Shown in pieces: positions 52,682 through 61,643 of a DNA stretch of 64,000 nucleotides. Numbering within the stretch: the stretch's first letter is position 1; each line of letters starts with the position of its first letter. The translations under genes and the position numbers were made by a program. This DNA comes from JBAYIE01 sp965279165. GTDB lineage: Bacteria > Bacteroidota > Bacteroidia > UKL13-3. A model generated the notes under the pieces. It ran no database searches. It saw nothing but the letters and a program-made list of their open reading frames with translations, and was not told the DNA's origin. Location: the NCBI GenBank assembly GCA_965279165.1, contig OZ257140.1, positions 806,001-870,000 on the forward strand, read 5' to 3'.

Positions 52682-54628
52682 ATGAAATTAAGTGTCTTGC
52701 TTCTCTGTATATATTTATTCTCCGTAAATGTTTTCGCACAAAAATACCAATTTGAAAAAGATCCCCTTTGGATAAAATCCGTAGAAATTCCCAATAAAAG
52801 TTTGGTAAAAAAGTATGATGTTACCTCCGGTTTCTACCTTACCCTAGCCGATTACCAAGTCAATTTAGATATCAATGCCTGGTATACCCGCAATGTGATC
52901 AATGTGGTTTCGTATAGCGGCATTACCGAGGCATCCCAGCTTTCGGTTACCTACGATACCTCCTATCAAAAATTAAAAATTCACCATTTGTATATTTGGC
53001 GCAATGGGGTAAAAATCGACCGCACCAAAGAATTGGAGTTTAAAATACTCAATAACGAATACAACTTGCAAAACGGTATTTATATGGGTTCCATTGCGGT
53101 GTATTGTAACCTGAACGATATCCGCAAAGACGATTTAATTGATTTTGCTTATACCCTGCTTGGTAAAAATCCGATTTTTAAAAATGAGAAATACATTTTT
53201 CAACCCCTCGAATCCACCAACCCGATTGACTTTTACAGTTTCCGGGTTTTGTATGCCAAGGATAAACCATACCATTACAAATGTGTAGGATGCGACAGCA
53301 GCATGACCCTTGATACAGGCATTATTGGAAATTACCGGGAACTTGCCATGCGTTTATCCAATATAAAAGCAGTTACCATGGAGAACCAATTACCAAGTTG
53401 GGTTATTCCGTATAAATATTTTTCGTTGAGTAGTTTTAATTCGTGGAAAGAAGTAAATACATGGGCACAAGAAGTTTTTAGTTTAAAAAATGACCCATCC
53501 TTGCAAGCCGTTTTTAAGGAAATATTTACCGGCAAAGAAACCATACAGGAGAAAATCAATAAAATTATTAATTACGTGCAGGATGATATTCGGTATATGG
53601 GTATTGAGTCGGGTATCGGAAGCATCAAACCTTTTCCTCCGGAACAAGTGGTAAAACAACGTTTCGGGGATTGTAAAGACAAATCCTTGTTATTGATTTC
53701 GTTGTTAAAGAAAATAGGTATTAACAAAGCCTATCCTGTTTTGGTTAATACCTATATGAAACAGGAAGTGGATAAATTTTATCCCAGCAATGAAGTATTC
53801 GATCATGTGATTGTACGTTTTGATTTTGAGGACACCACCTATTGGGTCGACCCAACCTTTACCCAACAAGGAGGCGATTTTAAATCCTTGTCTGTTTTGG
53901 ATTACGGAAAAGTGCTGGTTATTGGAGTTGCGTATGATACTTTGTCGACCATGCCCATGCAAACCGCTTTATCCGTTGCTACCATAACCGACGAGTTTAC
54001 GATGAAGTCGTTTACCGATCCGGCAACCCTTGTTACCAAATCCATTCGGAGCGGCCTCGAAGCGGATGTAAGGCGTTTAAACCTGGAACAACATTCGGCA
54101 GAAGAAATTTCCAAATATGTAACCGAAGATTTAAAACGATTTTATCCGGTAGTGAATAAAACTGCGGATATTCAGTTTCAGGATGATGTGGCTAACAATA
54201 TTTTTTCTACTATTTATAATTTTGAAGTCGATGGTTTTTGGCAGGACGGCGATAAACTCGGAAAAGAAGAAACTGCCGGTTTATGGATATTTAAATACGA
54301 GCCTTCGATGTTGTATTCCGATTTCAATACGACAGCCTGTATGGAAAGAAAATTCGACTGCGCACAGGAATACCCAATAAACCTGAACTATTCTGTACTC
54401 TTTCGTTTCCCTAAGGACTTGCTGGTGCACGATAGATATTCCAAAAACGACAACGATGCTTTTTATTTTGATGAAAAAATAGAACAAGTTAGCAGCAATT
54501 CGTTTCGGGTTACCTATCGATACCGCACCAAATCCCCTTCCATTAAAGTGGATGTGTACGAAAAAATCTGTGCGGAGAAAAATGAAATAGCCAAGAATTT
54601 ACCCATCGTGATATATTTTAATAAATAA
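52682..54628 (+). CDS. Secreted DUF3857/transglutaminase-like protein
   Basis: Start chosen at ATG 52682, which gives a clean signal peptide (MKLSVLLLCIYLFSVNVFAQ); the open frame begins 81 bp earlier but lacks one. The mature part has a DUF3857 domain (about residues 30-240) and a transglutaminase-like domain: Cys in FGDCKDKS near 337, His in FDHVIV near 375 and Asp in YWVDPTF near 390 form the usual triad. Such proteins are common in Bacteroidota envelopes; the substrate is unknown. Confidence 0.8.
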   Translation: MKLSVLLLCIYLFSVNVFAQKYQFEKDPLWIKSVEIPNKSLVKKYDVTSGFYLTLADYQVNLDINAWYTRNVINVVSYSGITEASQLSVTYDTSYQKLKIHHLYIWRNGVKIDRTKELEFKILNNEYNLQNGIYMGSIAVYCNLNDIRKDDLIDFAYTLLGKNPIFKNEKYIFQPLESTNPIDFYSFRVLYAKDKPYHYKCVGCDSSMTLDTGIIGNYRELAMRLSNIKAVTMENQLPSWVIPYKYFSLSSFNSWKEVNTWAQEVFSLKNDPSLQAVFKEIFTGKETIQEKINKIINYVQDDIRYMGIESGIGSIKPFPPEQVVKQRFGDCKDKSLLLISLLKKIGINKAYPVLVNTYMKQEVDKFYPSNEVFDHVIVRFDFEDTTYWVDPTFTQQGGDFKSLSVLDYGKVLVIGVAYDTLSTMPMQTALSVATITDEFTMKSFTDPATLVTKSIRSGLEADVRRLNLEQHSAEEISKYVTEDLKRFYPVVNKTADIQFQDDVANNIFSTIYNFEVDGFWQDGDKLGKEETAGLWIFKYEPSMLYSDFNTTACMERKFDCAQEYPINLNYSVLFRFPKDLLVHDRYSKNDNDAFYFDEKIEQVSSNSFRVTYRYRTKSPSIKVDVYEKICAEKNEIAKNLPIVIYFNK

Positions 54629-54636
54629 GATAACCC

Positions 54637-55482
54637 ATGCGCATCTTCTCTTTTACTATCATGCTTTTATTCCTTTCCTTTCATCCTGTATTTGCCCAGG
54701 ATACGATTACGGTATATTACAACAGCAATTGGGATGAAACCTTAAATAAAGACAAGGCATCCTATTACCGCAAAGCCTACCAGGACAGCGCCAAATTATG
54801 GACCGTAACGGACTATTATTTGAGTAACCGGGTTCAAATGACCGGCTCTTTTACGAACAAAAAGTTTTATGTAAAACAAGGACATTTTACCTATTACTAT
54901 GAAAACGGAAGAAAATCGTCGGAAGGAAATTATTATTATGATAACAAAGATGGACGTTGGAACAGTTGGCATGAAAATGGGGAATTGGAATCGGAAGGGG
55001 TTTTTAAAAGCGGGATGAAACATGGTACTTGGACCTACTGGCATGGAAACGGAAAAAGAAAATCGACAGGGAAGTATGTGAATAATTTGGCCGAAGACAG
55101 ATGGCAATATTGGTTTGAAACCGGAGAAAAGGAATCGGAAGGGTTTACGATACATGGCAGAAAAGACGGTACTTGGCGATACTTTTATAAGAATGGTGAA
55201 ATAGAAGCCATGGAACAATACAAGGAAAGTATGTTAAAAACCATCAGTGGTTTTTTTGAAAACGGAAACCAAAAGTACAAGGTAAATTGTACCAATGGCA
55301 AAGGAGATGGAGAATGGACCTATTGGAATATAGACGGGCTCTTGTTTTTAAAAGGGAATATTACCAATGACAAGCGAGTTGGAGAGTGGATCCGTTACTT
55401 TCCGAATGGGGAAAGCATGAAGATATTTTTTGAGAATGGGGTGATGGAGAGTAAGCAATTGGGAGGGATTTATAAGAATTGA
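54637..55482 (+). CDS. Secreted MORN-repeat protein
   Basis: The 281-residue protein has a signal peptide ending at about residue 21 (HPVFAQ) and at least six MORN-type repeats with the pattern YYENGRKSSEG, WHENGELESEG, WHGNGKRKSTGKY, WFETGEKESEG, FYKNGEIEA, each followed by K-x-G-x-W. The family is often called toxin-antitoxin YwqK-like; in Bacteroidota these are surface or periplasmic proteins of unknown function. It starts 8 bp after the DUF3857 gene stop and probably shares its transcript. Confidence 0.82.
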   Translation: MRIFSFTIMLLFLSFHPVFAQDTITVYYNSNWDETLNKDKASYYRKAYQDSAKLWTVTDYYLSNRVQMTGSFTNKKFYVKQGHFTYYYENGRKSSEGNYYYDNKDGRWNSWHENGELESEGVFKSGMKHGTWTYWHGNGKRKSTGKYVNNLAEDRWQYWFETGEKESEGFTIHGRKDGTWRYFYKNGEIEAMEQYKESMLKTISGFFENGNQKYKVNCTNGKGDGEWTYWNIDGLLFLKGNITNDKRVGEWIRYFPNGESMKIFFENGVMESKQLGGIYKN

Positions 55483-55504
55483 ACTGTTTAGTCCCTTTTT
55501 ATAA

Positions 55505-56158
55505 ATGAAAATCAACAACCAATTTTTTATTATTTTATTCTTCTTAACCAATACCACGCATGCGCAAAATTTATATATCGGGTTGAAAGCAGGGATTAAC
55601 TATACCAATGTAATTGCCCAATATTTTGATGATAAGGTATCCAAAACAGGACTGTGTACCGGTATCACATTGGATTATACCTTTACCAATAAAATTATGC
55701 TCAGTGCCGACCTATTGTATAGCCAAAGAGGTTTCGGCAATTACTTTCTGTTTGGAAATAATATTAGTGCAACTGGTTCTGTTTCCACCGGTCGTGAGTT
55801 GGTCTACTTTCATTATGATTATATATCAGTCCCACTCAAAATAGGTTTTTCTCGCGGCAAAAATTATTCTGCATTTGGGAATGTAGGTTTGATTCCTTCC
55901 TACCTAGTAAATTCCAAGACAGTATTTGAGGACGGCTCTTCCAATGACAATACTGATAAGGTAAGTAAATTTGACTTGGCAGGACAACTCGAATTAGGTT
56001 TCGGATATACTTTTAAAGAATCATACTTCATTTACACTTCGTTTTCTTTTGTACATAGCTTTACCCATTTAACTAACGAAAATTACTTATACCAGGTATA
56101 TCTTAAAAATTATGGGCTTAACGCTTCGATTGGTATAAAATATAAATTCAAAAAATAA
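55505..56158 (+). CDS. Outer-membrane beta-barrel protein (porin-like family)
   Basis: The 217-residue protein has a signal peptide ending at about residue 21 (NTTHAQ), then NLYIGLKAGINYTNV, the typical first strand, and strands to a final IGIKYKFKK. Length fits an eight-stranded barrel. It follows the MORN gene by 22 bp. Confidence 0.78.
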   Translation: MKINNQFFIILFFLTNTTHAQNLYIGLKAGINYTNVIAQYFDDKVSKTGLCTGITLDYTFTNKIMLSADLLYSQRGFGNYFLFGNNISATGSVSTGRELVYFHYDYISVPLKIGFSRGKNYSAFGNVGLIPSYLVNSKTVFEDGSSNDNTDKVSKFDLAGQLELGFGYTFKESYFIYTSFSFVHSFTHLTNENYLYQVYLKNYGLNASIGIKYKFKK

Positions 56159-56302
56159 ATAAAGCGTTATAATTTTCTTGCTGCAATATCCCTAAGGAAA
56201 CATCCTATTTTTATACCTTTTATCATAGTTTCGCCTAACAACCGGTTTGGAATTAGCTACCACTTACGGTTGCAACAAGTAATCGATTATAGAGATAGGA
56301 TG

Positions 56303-56354
56303 TTGTACTCCACAGAAAATAGACTATTTTTGATAGTATCAAATGATACTATCA
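56303..56354 (+). promoter_or_regulatory. Promoter and perfect palindromic operator of the Fic gene
   Basis: TTG at 56303-56305 and TATTTTTG at 56325-56332 (exact TAnnTTTG, 19-bp spacing) form the promoter. It is followed by a perfect inverted repeat with 11-bp arms and a 2-bp spacer (56331-56341 and 56344-56354; half-site TGATAGTATCA). The repeat covers the start of transcription and ends right before ATG 56355, so bound protein would block transcription. Confidence 0.8.
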
Positions 56355-57308
56355 ATGAAACCGCCTTACGAAATTACGCCGACTATTTTAAAATTAATAC
56401 GTTCTATTTCCGAAAAAATAGGAGAAGTAAATGCCAATTTCCTGGGTAGACAATCACCACAGCTTAGGAAACAAAATAGAATTAAGACCATTCATTCTTC
56501 CTTACAAATAGAAGGAAATACATTAACAGAGGAACAAATCACCGCATTAATTGAAAACAAAAGAGTAGTCGGTCCGGAAAAAGATGTATTAGAAGTGCTT
56601 AACGCCATTAAAGTTTATGGGGATTTAGACGCATACAATATGGTATCCGAAAAAAGTTTCCTGAAAGCACATCAAACATTAATGAAAGGATTAATTGGAA
56701 GTGCCGGAAAATATAGAACTCAGGGAGTTGGTATAGTTAAGGGCACAAAATTAAAACATGTTGCTCCTCCGTATAAAAATGTTCCCTATTTAATAAAGGA
56801 CTTATTTACCTATTTAAAAGATACGGATGAACTCACCTTAATCAAAAGCTGTGTTTTTCACTATGAAATAGAATTTATACATCCGTTTCTCGACGGCAAT
56901 GGAAGAATGGGCAGGTTATGGCAAACATTAATCCTGAAGTCGGAATATCCGATTTTTGAATTCTTGCCCTTTGAAACCTTGATTGGTAAAACACAAAAGG
57001 ACTATTATAAATCGCTTGCAAAGAGCGACGCTTCAGGAAATTCAACTTTATTCATTGAATACATGTTGCAAGTAATCGATCAATCATTAGCAGAACTATT
57101 AATTTACAATAACCGGATTTTAAAAGACACCGATAGATTGGAACATTTCATTTCTTTGGGAATAAAATCCTTTACTCGCAAAGATTATATGTATGTATTT
57201 AAAGACTTGTCATCGGCTACTGCAAGCAGAGACCTGAAGAAAGGAATTGCATTACATCTATTTAAAAGTATTGGTAATAAGAACAAAACGACATACAAGT
57301 TGAAGTAA
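56355..57308 (+). CDS. Fic-domain AMP-transferase
   Basis: About 317 residues. ATG 56355 is preferred to an in-frame ATG at 56343 that lies inside the operator palindrome. The Fic motif HPFLDGNGRMGR is at about residues 176-187, with all catalytic residues (His, Asn-Gly-Arg). An inhibitory helix SLQIEGNTL near residue 48 precedes it (S-x-x-x-E-G, N-terminal inhibition class). A C-terminal winged helix is likely (SFTRKDYMYVFKDLSSATAS) and could bind the operator. Family members AMPylate or otherwise modify a Tyr/Thr/Ser of target proteins. Confidence 0.88.
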   Translation: MKPPYEITPTILKLIRSISEKIGEVNANFLGRQSPQLRKQNRIKTIHSSLQIEGNTLTEEQITALIENKRVVGPEKDVLEVLNAIKVYGDLDAYNMVSEKSFLKAHQTLMKGLIGSAGKYRTQGVGIVKGTKLKHVAPPYKNVPYLIKDLFTYLKDTDELTLIKSCVFHYEIEFIHPFLDGNGRMGRLWQTLILKSEYPIFEFLPFETLIGKTQKDYYKSLAKSDASGNSTLFIEYMLQVIDQSLAELLIYNNRILKDTDRLEHFISLGIKSFTRKDYMYVFKDLSSATASRDLKKGIALHLFKSIGNKNKTTYKLK

Positions 57309-57395
57309 CTGCTATTGCTAATAAATCCATATGATTTACCGTAACAATGTTTTAATCTTGTATTGGTAAGCAAGTATACCATTGCATAAGAGAAG

Positions 57396-59042
57396 ATGAA
57401 GTTCCCAAAAATTGTTCTATTAATTTTTACTACAACAAGTCTCTTTACTTGCTTCTGCTGCTTTACATGCAAGGCCCAATTTCCAACCCTACGCTGGAGC
57501 TACGATGTCGGGGCGCCGTCATTTGGTTCGTCGGCAGCAGCGGATATGGACAAAGACGGATTCTATGAAATTGTTTTTACCACCTATACCAATGATGGTC
57601 GTGCCCATTGTTTAAATGCAAAAGACGGTTCGGTAAAATGGATTTTCGATATTGGAGGATGTGGAGATGTAGCCCCATTAATTTGTGATGTCGATAACGA
57701 CGATACCCTCGATGTAATTATCAATGGTTCGTGCAACCCTATCATTTTCTGCATCAATGGAGCAACCGGACGATTGAAATGGAGTCGTGCATCCGGTGGT
57801 GGCGATTCGCCTCCAACGGTGGCCAATATTGACAGCGATACTTTTCCGGAAATCTTCTATTGTAATTTCGCCGGTGAATTACAGATCCTGAATGGAGAAG
57901 ATGGAAGCGTCAATAAAATTATTGCGGTTGATCCCTTAGGCAATACCATTCAAACCGAACCGGTATTGGTGGATGTGAATGCCGATGGACGCCTCGATAT
58001 CATCTTGGCAAATTATTTTAATATCAACGGACTTTATGTGTGGGCATATGACTATGTAACCGAAGATACCATCTGGACAAATCGTATGTCGGACAGTTCG
58101 ACTTTCAATGCGTACCATGGAGGAGCGGTTGCGGATATAGATGGCAACGGAGATTTAGAATATGTTATCGGATCGAACAATGGATTAGTAAGGGCTTTAA
58201 ATGTGCAAGATGGTTCGGTGCTATGGTCGCGGGTAATTTTGAAGAGTTGCATGTCGCCCATATCCATTGCGGATTTGAATGGAGATGGCGATTTAGAAAT
58301 TGTGGTAACCAATAACGACTGGATAACATTCGACGAGCGAATTTGGGTACTCGATGGCGCTACAGGAAATATTGAATGGTCCTATGCAACGCAATTCTCA
58401 TCGTTTCGTGGTTGCGCAATTGCCGATATCAATGGCAATGATACTTTGGATTTGGTAGCAGGATTTTATATGGGCGATGTGATAGCCGTTGAACCTTATT
58501 CGGGATTGATTTGGAAAACCAATATATTGTCTTCATTCCCTTCAGGTTTGCCTTATTTAATGGTCGACCATGGTCCGTTGGCTGCCGACTTCGACCACAA
58601 TGGAACCATGGATGTGTTCGTAGTTGCAGGGTACGGCACCTATATACCTGACTCTTTAAACACCGGAAAAGCGTTTATGTTGGAAGCCGGCATCGGACAA
58701 TGTCCGGAATGGTTAATGTTTAGGCAAGATGTAAAAAGAACAGGTTATTTATCGGCATTGGAAATTGCAAAAGCTTGTGATAAACAAGTGAACGAACCAA
58801 AGCAATTGAGCAATGAATTTTTATTGGAGATTTATCCCAATCCTGCCATTGCTTCTATAAGTATATCAACTCTAATGGGCAATTCAATCAAAATATACAA
58901 TGCGCTGGGGCAGATTGTATATTCATTTACAATAAAACAGGAAGAAACGATTCTTGATGTTTCGGATTGTGCTTCGGGAGCTTATTTGGTGGTATCGGAT
59001 AATGGAGATGAGGTGAAAAGGAAGTGGTTTATAAGGCAGTAA
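57396..59042 (+). CDS. FG-GAP repeat protein secreted by the type IX system
   Basis: The 548-residue protein has a signal peptide (about 1-28, TCKAQ), a run of FG-GAP/VCBS-like beta-propeller blades with calcium-binding-like patterns (DVDNDDTLDVI near 109, DVNADGRLDII near 193, DINGNDTLDLV near 345), and a C-terminal type IX sorting domain (LLEIYPNPAIASISIS, YNALGQIVYSF, GAYLVV). It should be carried across the outer membrane. No enzyme domain is seen. Confidence 0.85.
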   Translation: MKFPKIVLLIFTTTSLFTCFCCFTCKAQFPTLRWSYDVGAPSFGSSAAADMDKDGFYEIVFTTYTNDGRAHCLNAKDGSVKWIFDIGGCGDVAPLICDVDNDDTLDVIINGSCNPIIFCINGATGRLKWSRASGGGDSPPTVANIDSDTFPEIFYCNFAGELQILNGEDGSVNKIIAVDPLGNTIQTEPVLVDVNADGRLDIILANYFNINGLYVWAYDYVTEDTIWTNRMSDSSTFNAYHGGAVADIDGNGDLEYVIGSNNGLVRALNVQDGSVLWSRVILKSCMSPISIADLNGDGDLEIVVTNNDWITFDERIWVLDGATGNIEWSYATQFSSFRGCAIADINGNDTLDLVAGFYMGDVIAVEPYSGLIWKTNILSSFPSGLPYLMVDHGPLAADFDHNGTMDVFVVAGYGTYIPDSLNTGKAFMLEAGIGQCPEWLMFRQDVKRTGYLSALEIAKACDKQVNEPKQLSNEFLLEIYPNPAIASISISTLMGNSIKIYNALGQIVYSFTIKQEETILDVSDCASGAYLVVSDNGDEVKRKWFIRQ

Positions 59043-59213
59043 GTTGTTATTCTAATCTTGAAAGAATTCGTGCAGAATAATTAGTTGTCATGCAGAATTT
59101 ACTTTTAAAAGAATTGTATCATTTCAAAGTAAGATAATCTATTTTATTATGATTTTGGGGCTGGGTAAATCGCTAGCCTATCTTAGAATTGATAAATGAC
59201 AACAAAATTAAAT

Positions 59214-59243
59214 TTGCTCATAAGGTGTATTTAAGTATACTTG
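59214..59243 (+). promoter_or_regulatory. Promoter of the MORN-TonB-tail gene
   Basis: TTG at 59214-59216 and TATACTTG at 59236-59243, 19-bp spacing, matching the Bacteroidota promoter form. It sets the start at ATG 59259 rather than the TTG at 59241. Confidence 0.55.
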
Positions 59244-59258
59244 TACAAAGCCTTTGAT

Positions 59259-60506
59259 ATGCCTAAAAACCTCTTATGTTTTGTACTGTCGTTAGTTGCA
59301 ATCGCAACCGATAGTCTGGGTCAACAAACCAAAATACCGGTAAAAAAAATAACTGAAAGTTATGCCAACAATACAGCACATGATATTTTTATGGTTCAAA
59401 AGGCCAATCCGAAAATAAAAGAAGGCTTGTTTACCCATTTGTATTACGATACCAAATTAACCGAAGGAAATTATAGCAACAACGAAAAAACTGGTTTATG
59501 GAAATACAATGATTTTGATGGCAATTTGAGTTTTTCGGGATTGTATTCAGGAAATCTGAAAACAGGATTGTGGACTTATTATAACAACAACAAACTTTCT
59601 GCAGAAATATTTTATACCAATGGAAAAATAGATAGTGCAACCGGATATTACGAAAATAAAGTAGTTTCCTACAGCCTGCGCTATGAGCGGGATAGTATCG
59701 GAATTTGCAAAACTTTTTATGAAGGTGGTAATCTAAAGGAACTGATTCCACTAAAGGGCACTGAAAAACATGGTGTGTATACACTTTATTTTGAAAACGG
59801 TCAGGTACACTACCAAATTCAATATAAGGAAGGCAAAACGATGACCATCCTTGCTACTTTTGATGCAAAAGGCAAACCCATTTATGGGGGAAGTTTGGTA
59901 GATGGGAACGGAATTTTAATCACCTATTATGAGCCGGAAAAAGAAGATACCGGTGAATTGCTGACGAATGCAACCGAAAATTATAAAAATGGTTTGTTGC
60001 ATGGAAATTGTAAATACGTAAATAAAAAAGGTTTACCGATTTCGGTTGGTAAATATGAAGATGGACGAAGAGTTGGGGATTGGAAAACTTTTGATGAAAA
60101 TGGAATTTTTAAAACCACCGTTAACTATAACAACGAATTCATAGAAATCCTATCCGATAATAATCCAAGTACATGTTTTAGCAATATGTGGAACGATTCC
60201 AATCGTATTATGCCTAAATTCCAAGGTAGTGAAAATCATATGGCATATTTCTTAAGTGAAAATATAAAGTATCCGGGAGAAGCAACTCTAGATGCAATTG
60301 TTGGCACCGTATATATTGACTTTGTTGTTAATGAGAATGGCGAAATAGAATCGTATAAAATTACAAAAAATATACATCCTTCATTGGATAAAGAAGTAAT
60401 AAGACTTATAGAAACAATGCCAAGATGGAATCCGGGAATTATATATGGCCTACCAGTTAGATTTCAATGCACTTTACCAGTAAAATTTCAATTGGGTGAA
60501 GAATAA
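59259..60506 (+). CDS. Secreted MORN-repeat protein with TonB-like C-terminal domain
   Basis: About 415 residues from ATG 59259 (signal peptide about 1-22, SLGQQ). Several MORN repeats (KEGLFTHLYYDTKLTEGNY, GLWKYNDFDGNLSFSGLY, GLWTYYNNNKLSAE) are followed by a C-terminal TonB-type domain (YPGEATLDAIVGTVYIDFVV, MPRWNPGIIYGLPV). This architecture is common in Bacteroidota. The TonB-like end may contact outer-membrane transporters, but its role is unknown. Confidence 0.82.
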   Translation: MPKNLLCFVLSLVAIATDSLGQQTKIPVKKITESYANNTAHDIFMVQKANPKIKEGLFTHLYYDTKLTEGNYSNNEKTGLWKYNDFDGNLSFSGLYSGNLKTGLWTYYNNNKLSAEIFYTNGKIDSATGYYENKVVSYSLRYERDSIGICKTFYEGGNLKELIPLKGTEKHGVYTLYFENGQVHYQIQYKEGKTMTILATFDAKGKPIYGGSLVDGNGILITYYEPEKEDTGELLTNATENYKNGLLHGNCKYVNKKGLPISVGKYEDGRRVGDWKTFDENGIFKTTVNYNNEFIEILSDNNPSTCFSNMWNDSNRIMPKFQGSENHMAYFLSENIKYPGEATLDAIVGTVYIDFVVNENGEIESYKITKNIHPSLDKEVIRLIETMPRWNPGIIYGLPVRFQCTLPVKFQLGEE

Positions 60507-60751
60507 TCTTGCTGTTCTTAAAAGAACATATATTTCAAATCTTCCCAACCAAAGCAAGAATTCACCAACCCATCACACGGATAATTAAAAATCTTCGTTT
60601 ATATTTCGGTGTATGTCCTCTACTTTCCTCAATAACTATTAGAAATGATTATTGGTGTTGTATATATTTCAATCCTATTTCATATTTCTTATATTTACAA
60701 TATAATATTGAGGTAAATAAATCCAGGTTTTAAACTTATACCAAGTCATCC

Positions 60752-61132
60752 ATGAAAAAATCGCATCGCATTATTTATTGGGTTGCCACCATTTGGCTAT
60801 CATTGGGAATGGTATCTACTGCTATCGTGCAACTGATGAAGATGCAGGAAGAAGTTGATAAAATATGCACGCATCTTGGATATCCGATTTACTTTTTAAC
60901 GATGATAGGGATTTGGAAATTGCTCGGAGTGGTTGCTGTTCTTGTCCCGAAATTTCCCTTGTTAAAAGAATGGGCTTATGCCGGTTTTTTCTTTGCGATG
61001 ACCGGTGCTATCTATTCTCATTTTGCGGTTGGCGATGGCGCCATGGAATATTTTGGTCCGAGCTTGTTGTTGGTGTTAACGATGGTATCGTGGTATTTTA
61101 GACCGGCGGAGAGGAAAGTAGCTATTTTTTAG
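60752..61132 (+). CDS. DoxX-like membrane protein
   Basis: The 126-residue protein has four membrane segments (about 8-26, 44-62, 73-92 and 99-117), as in the DoxX-like family, with IYWVATIWLSLGMVSTA in the first. DoxX relatives include oxidoreductase or carotenoid-linked membrane proteins; the function of this short form is unclear. It would lie in the inner membrane. Confidence 0.75.
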   Translation: MKKSHRIIYWVATIWLSLGMVSTAIVQLMKMQEEVDKICTHLGYPIYFLTMIGIWKLLGVVAVLVPKFPLLKEWAYAGFFFAMTGAIYSHFAVGDGAMEYFGPSLLLVLTMVSWYFRPAERKVAIF

Positions 61133-61643
61133 CCAAAAGGTTTTCCAATCTTTGTTTGATAGTGCTTTTTTTGGAATAGCATATCCAATTCAAAATAACC
61201 CGAAGTCTTTACAAAAAGTTTTCATTTTTATTTTCATTTACAACTAAAAGATATGCTTAGCGACTAGGGAAGAATATTCATTTAACCTAAAAGTTAACCG
61301 CAGTTGGTGGCCTTCTATTTTTATGCGTAGCATTTAAGAAGAGCAACTTTGCGCCTGGTTAAGCAAGCAACCCACGAGCTTGCGTTGGCCAAGTGTGTAA
61401 GGGCGGCTTGGGTTGCGTGGGAGGTGCGATTCGTAAAATGCAGCATAAAAATAGGAAGCCTTGATTTTTTTGTTTACTTTTTTTATCAAGAAAAAAAGTG
61501 AATGCGGGCTTGGGGCGCATAGCCCCAAAATCAACATAAAACAGAAAACTGATTTTAAAATTACACATTTCTTTATTAAAACAATTTTTGAGGAACAAAT
61601 AAATAGGTTTTTGATAGTTGATAAAGGAATAGTATCTTCTGGT
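61133..61643 (+). other. Intergenic stretch of 511 bp before the glycosidase-like gene
   Basis: It holds AT-rich sequence and, at about 61460-61530, T runs flanked by CTTGAT and ATCAAG (6-bp complementary) followed by a small stem GGGGC-GCATA-GCCCC. An open frame runs through here in phase with the downstream gene, but the signal peptide begins at 61644, so I treat this part as non-coding. The first part (61360-61440) is GC-richer with no clear structure. Confidence 0.4.

Noticed and set aside
60509..60733. 74-codon open frame between the MORN-TonB-tail and DoxX-like genes
   Set aside because: Low-complexity, aromatic-rich translation of AT-rich intergenic DNA; no start signal.
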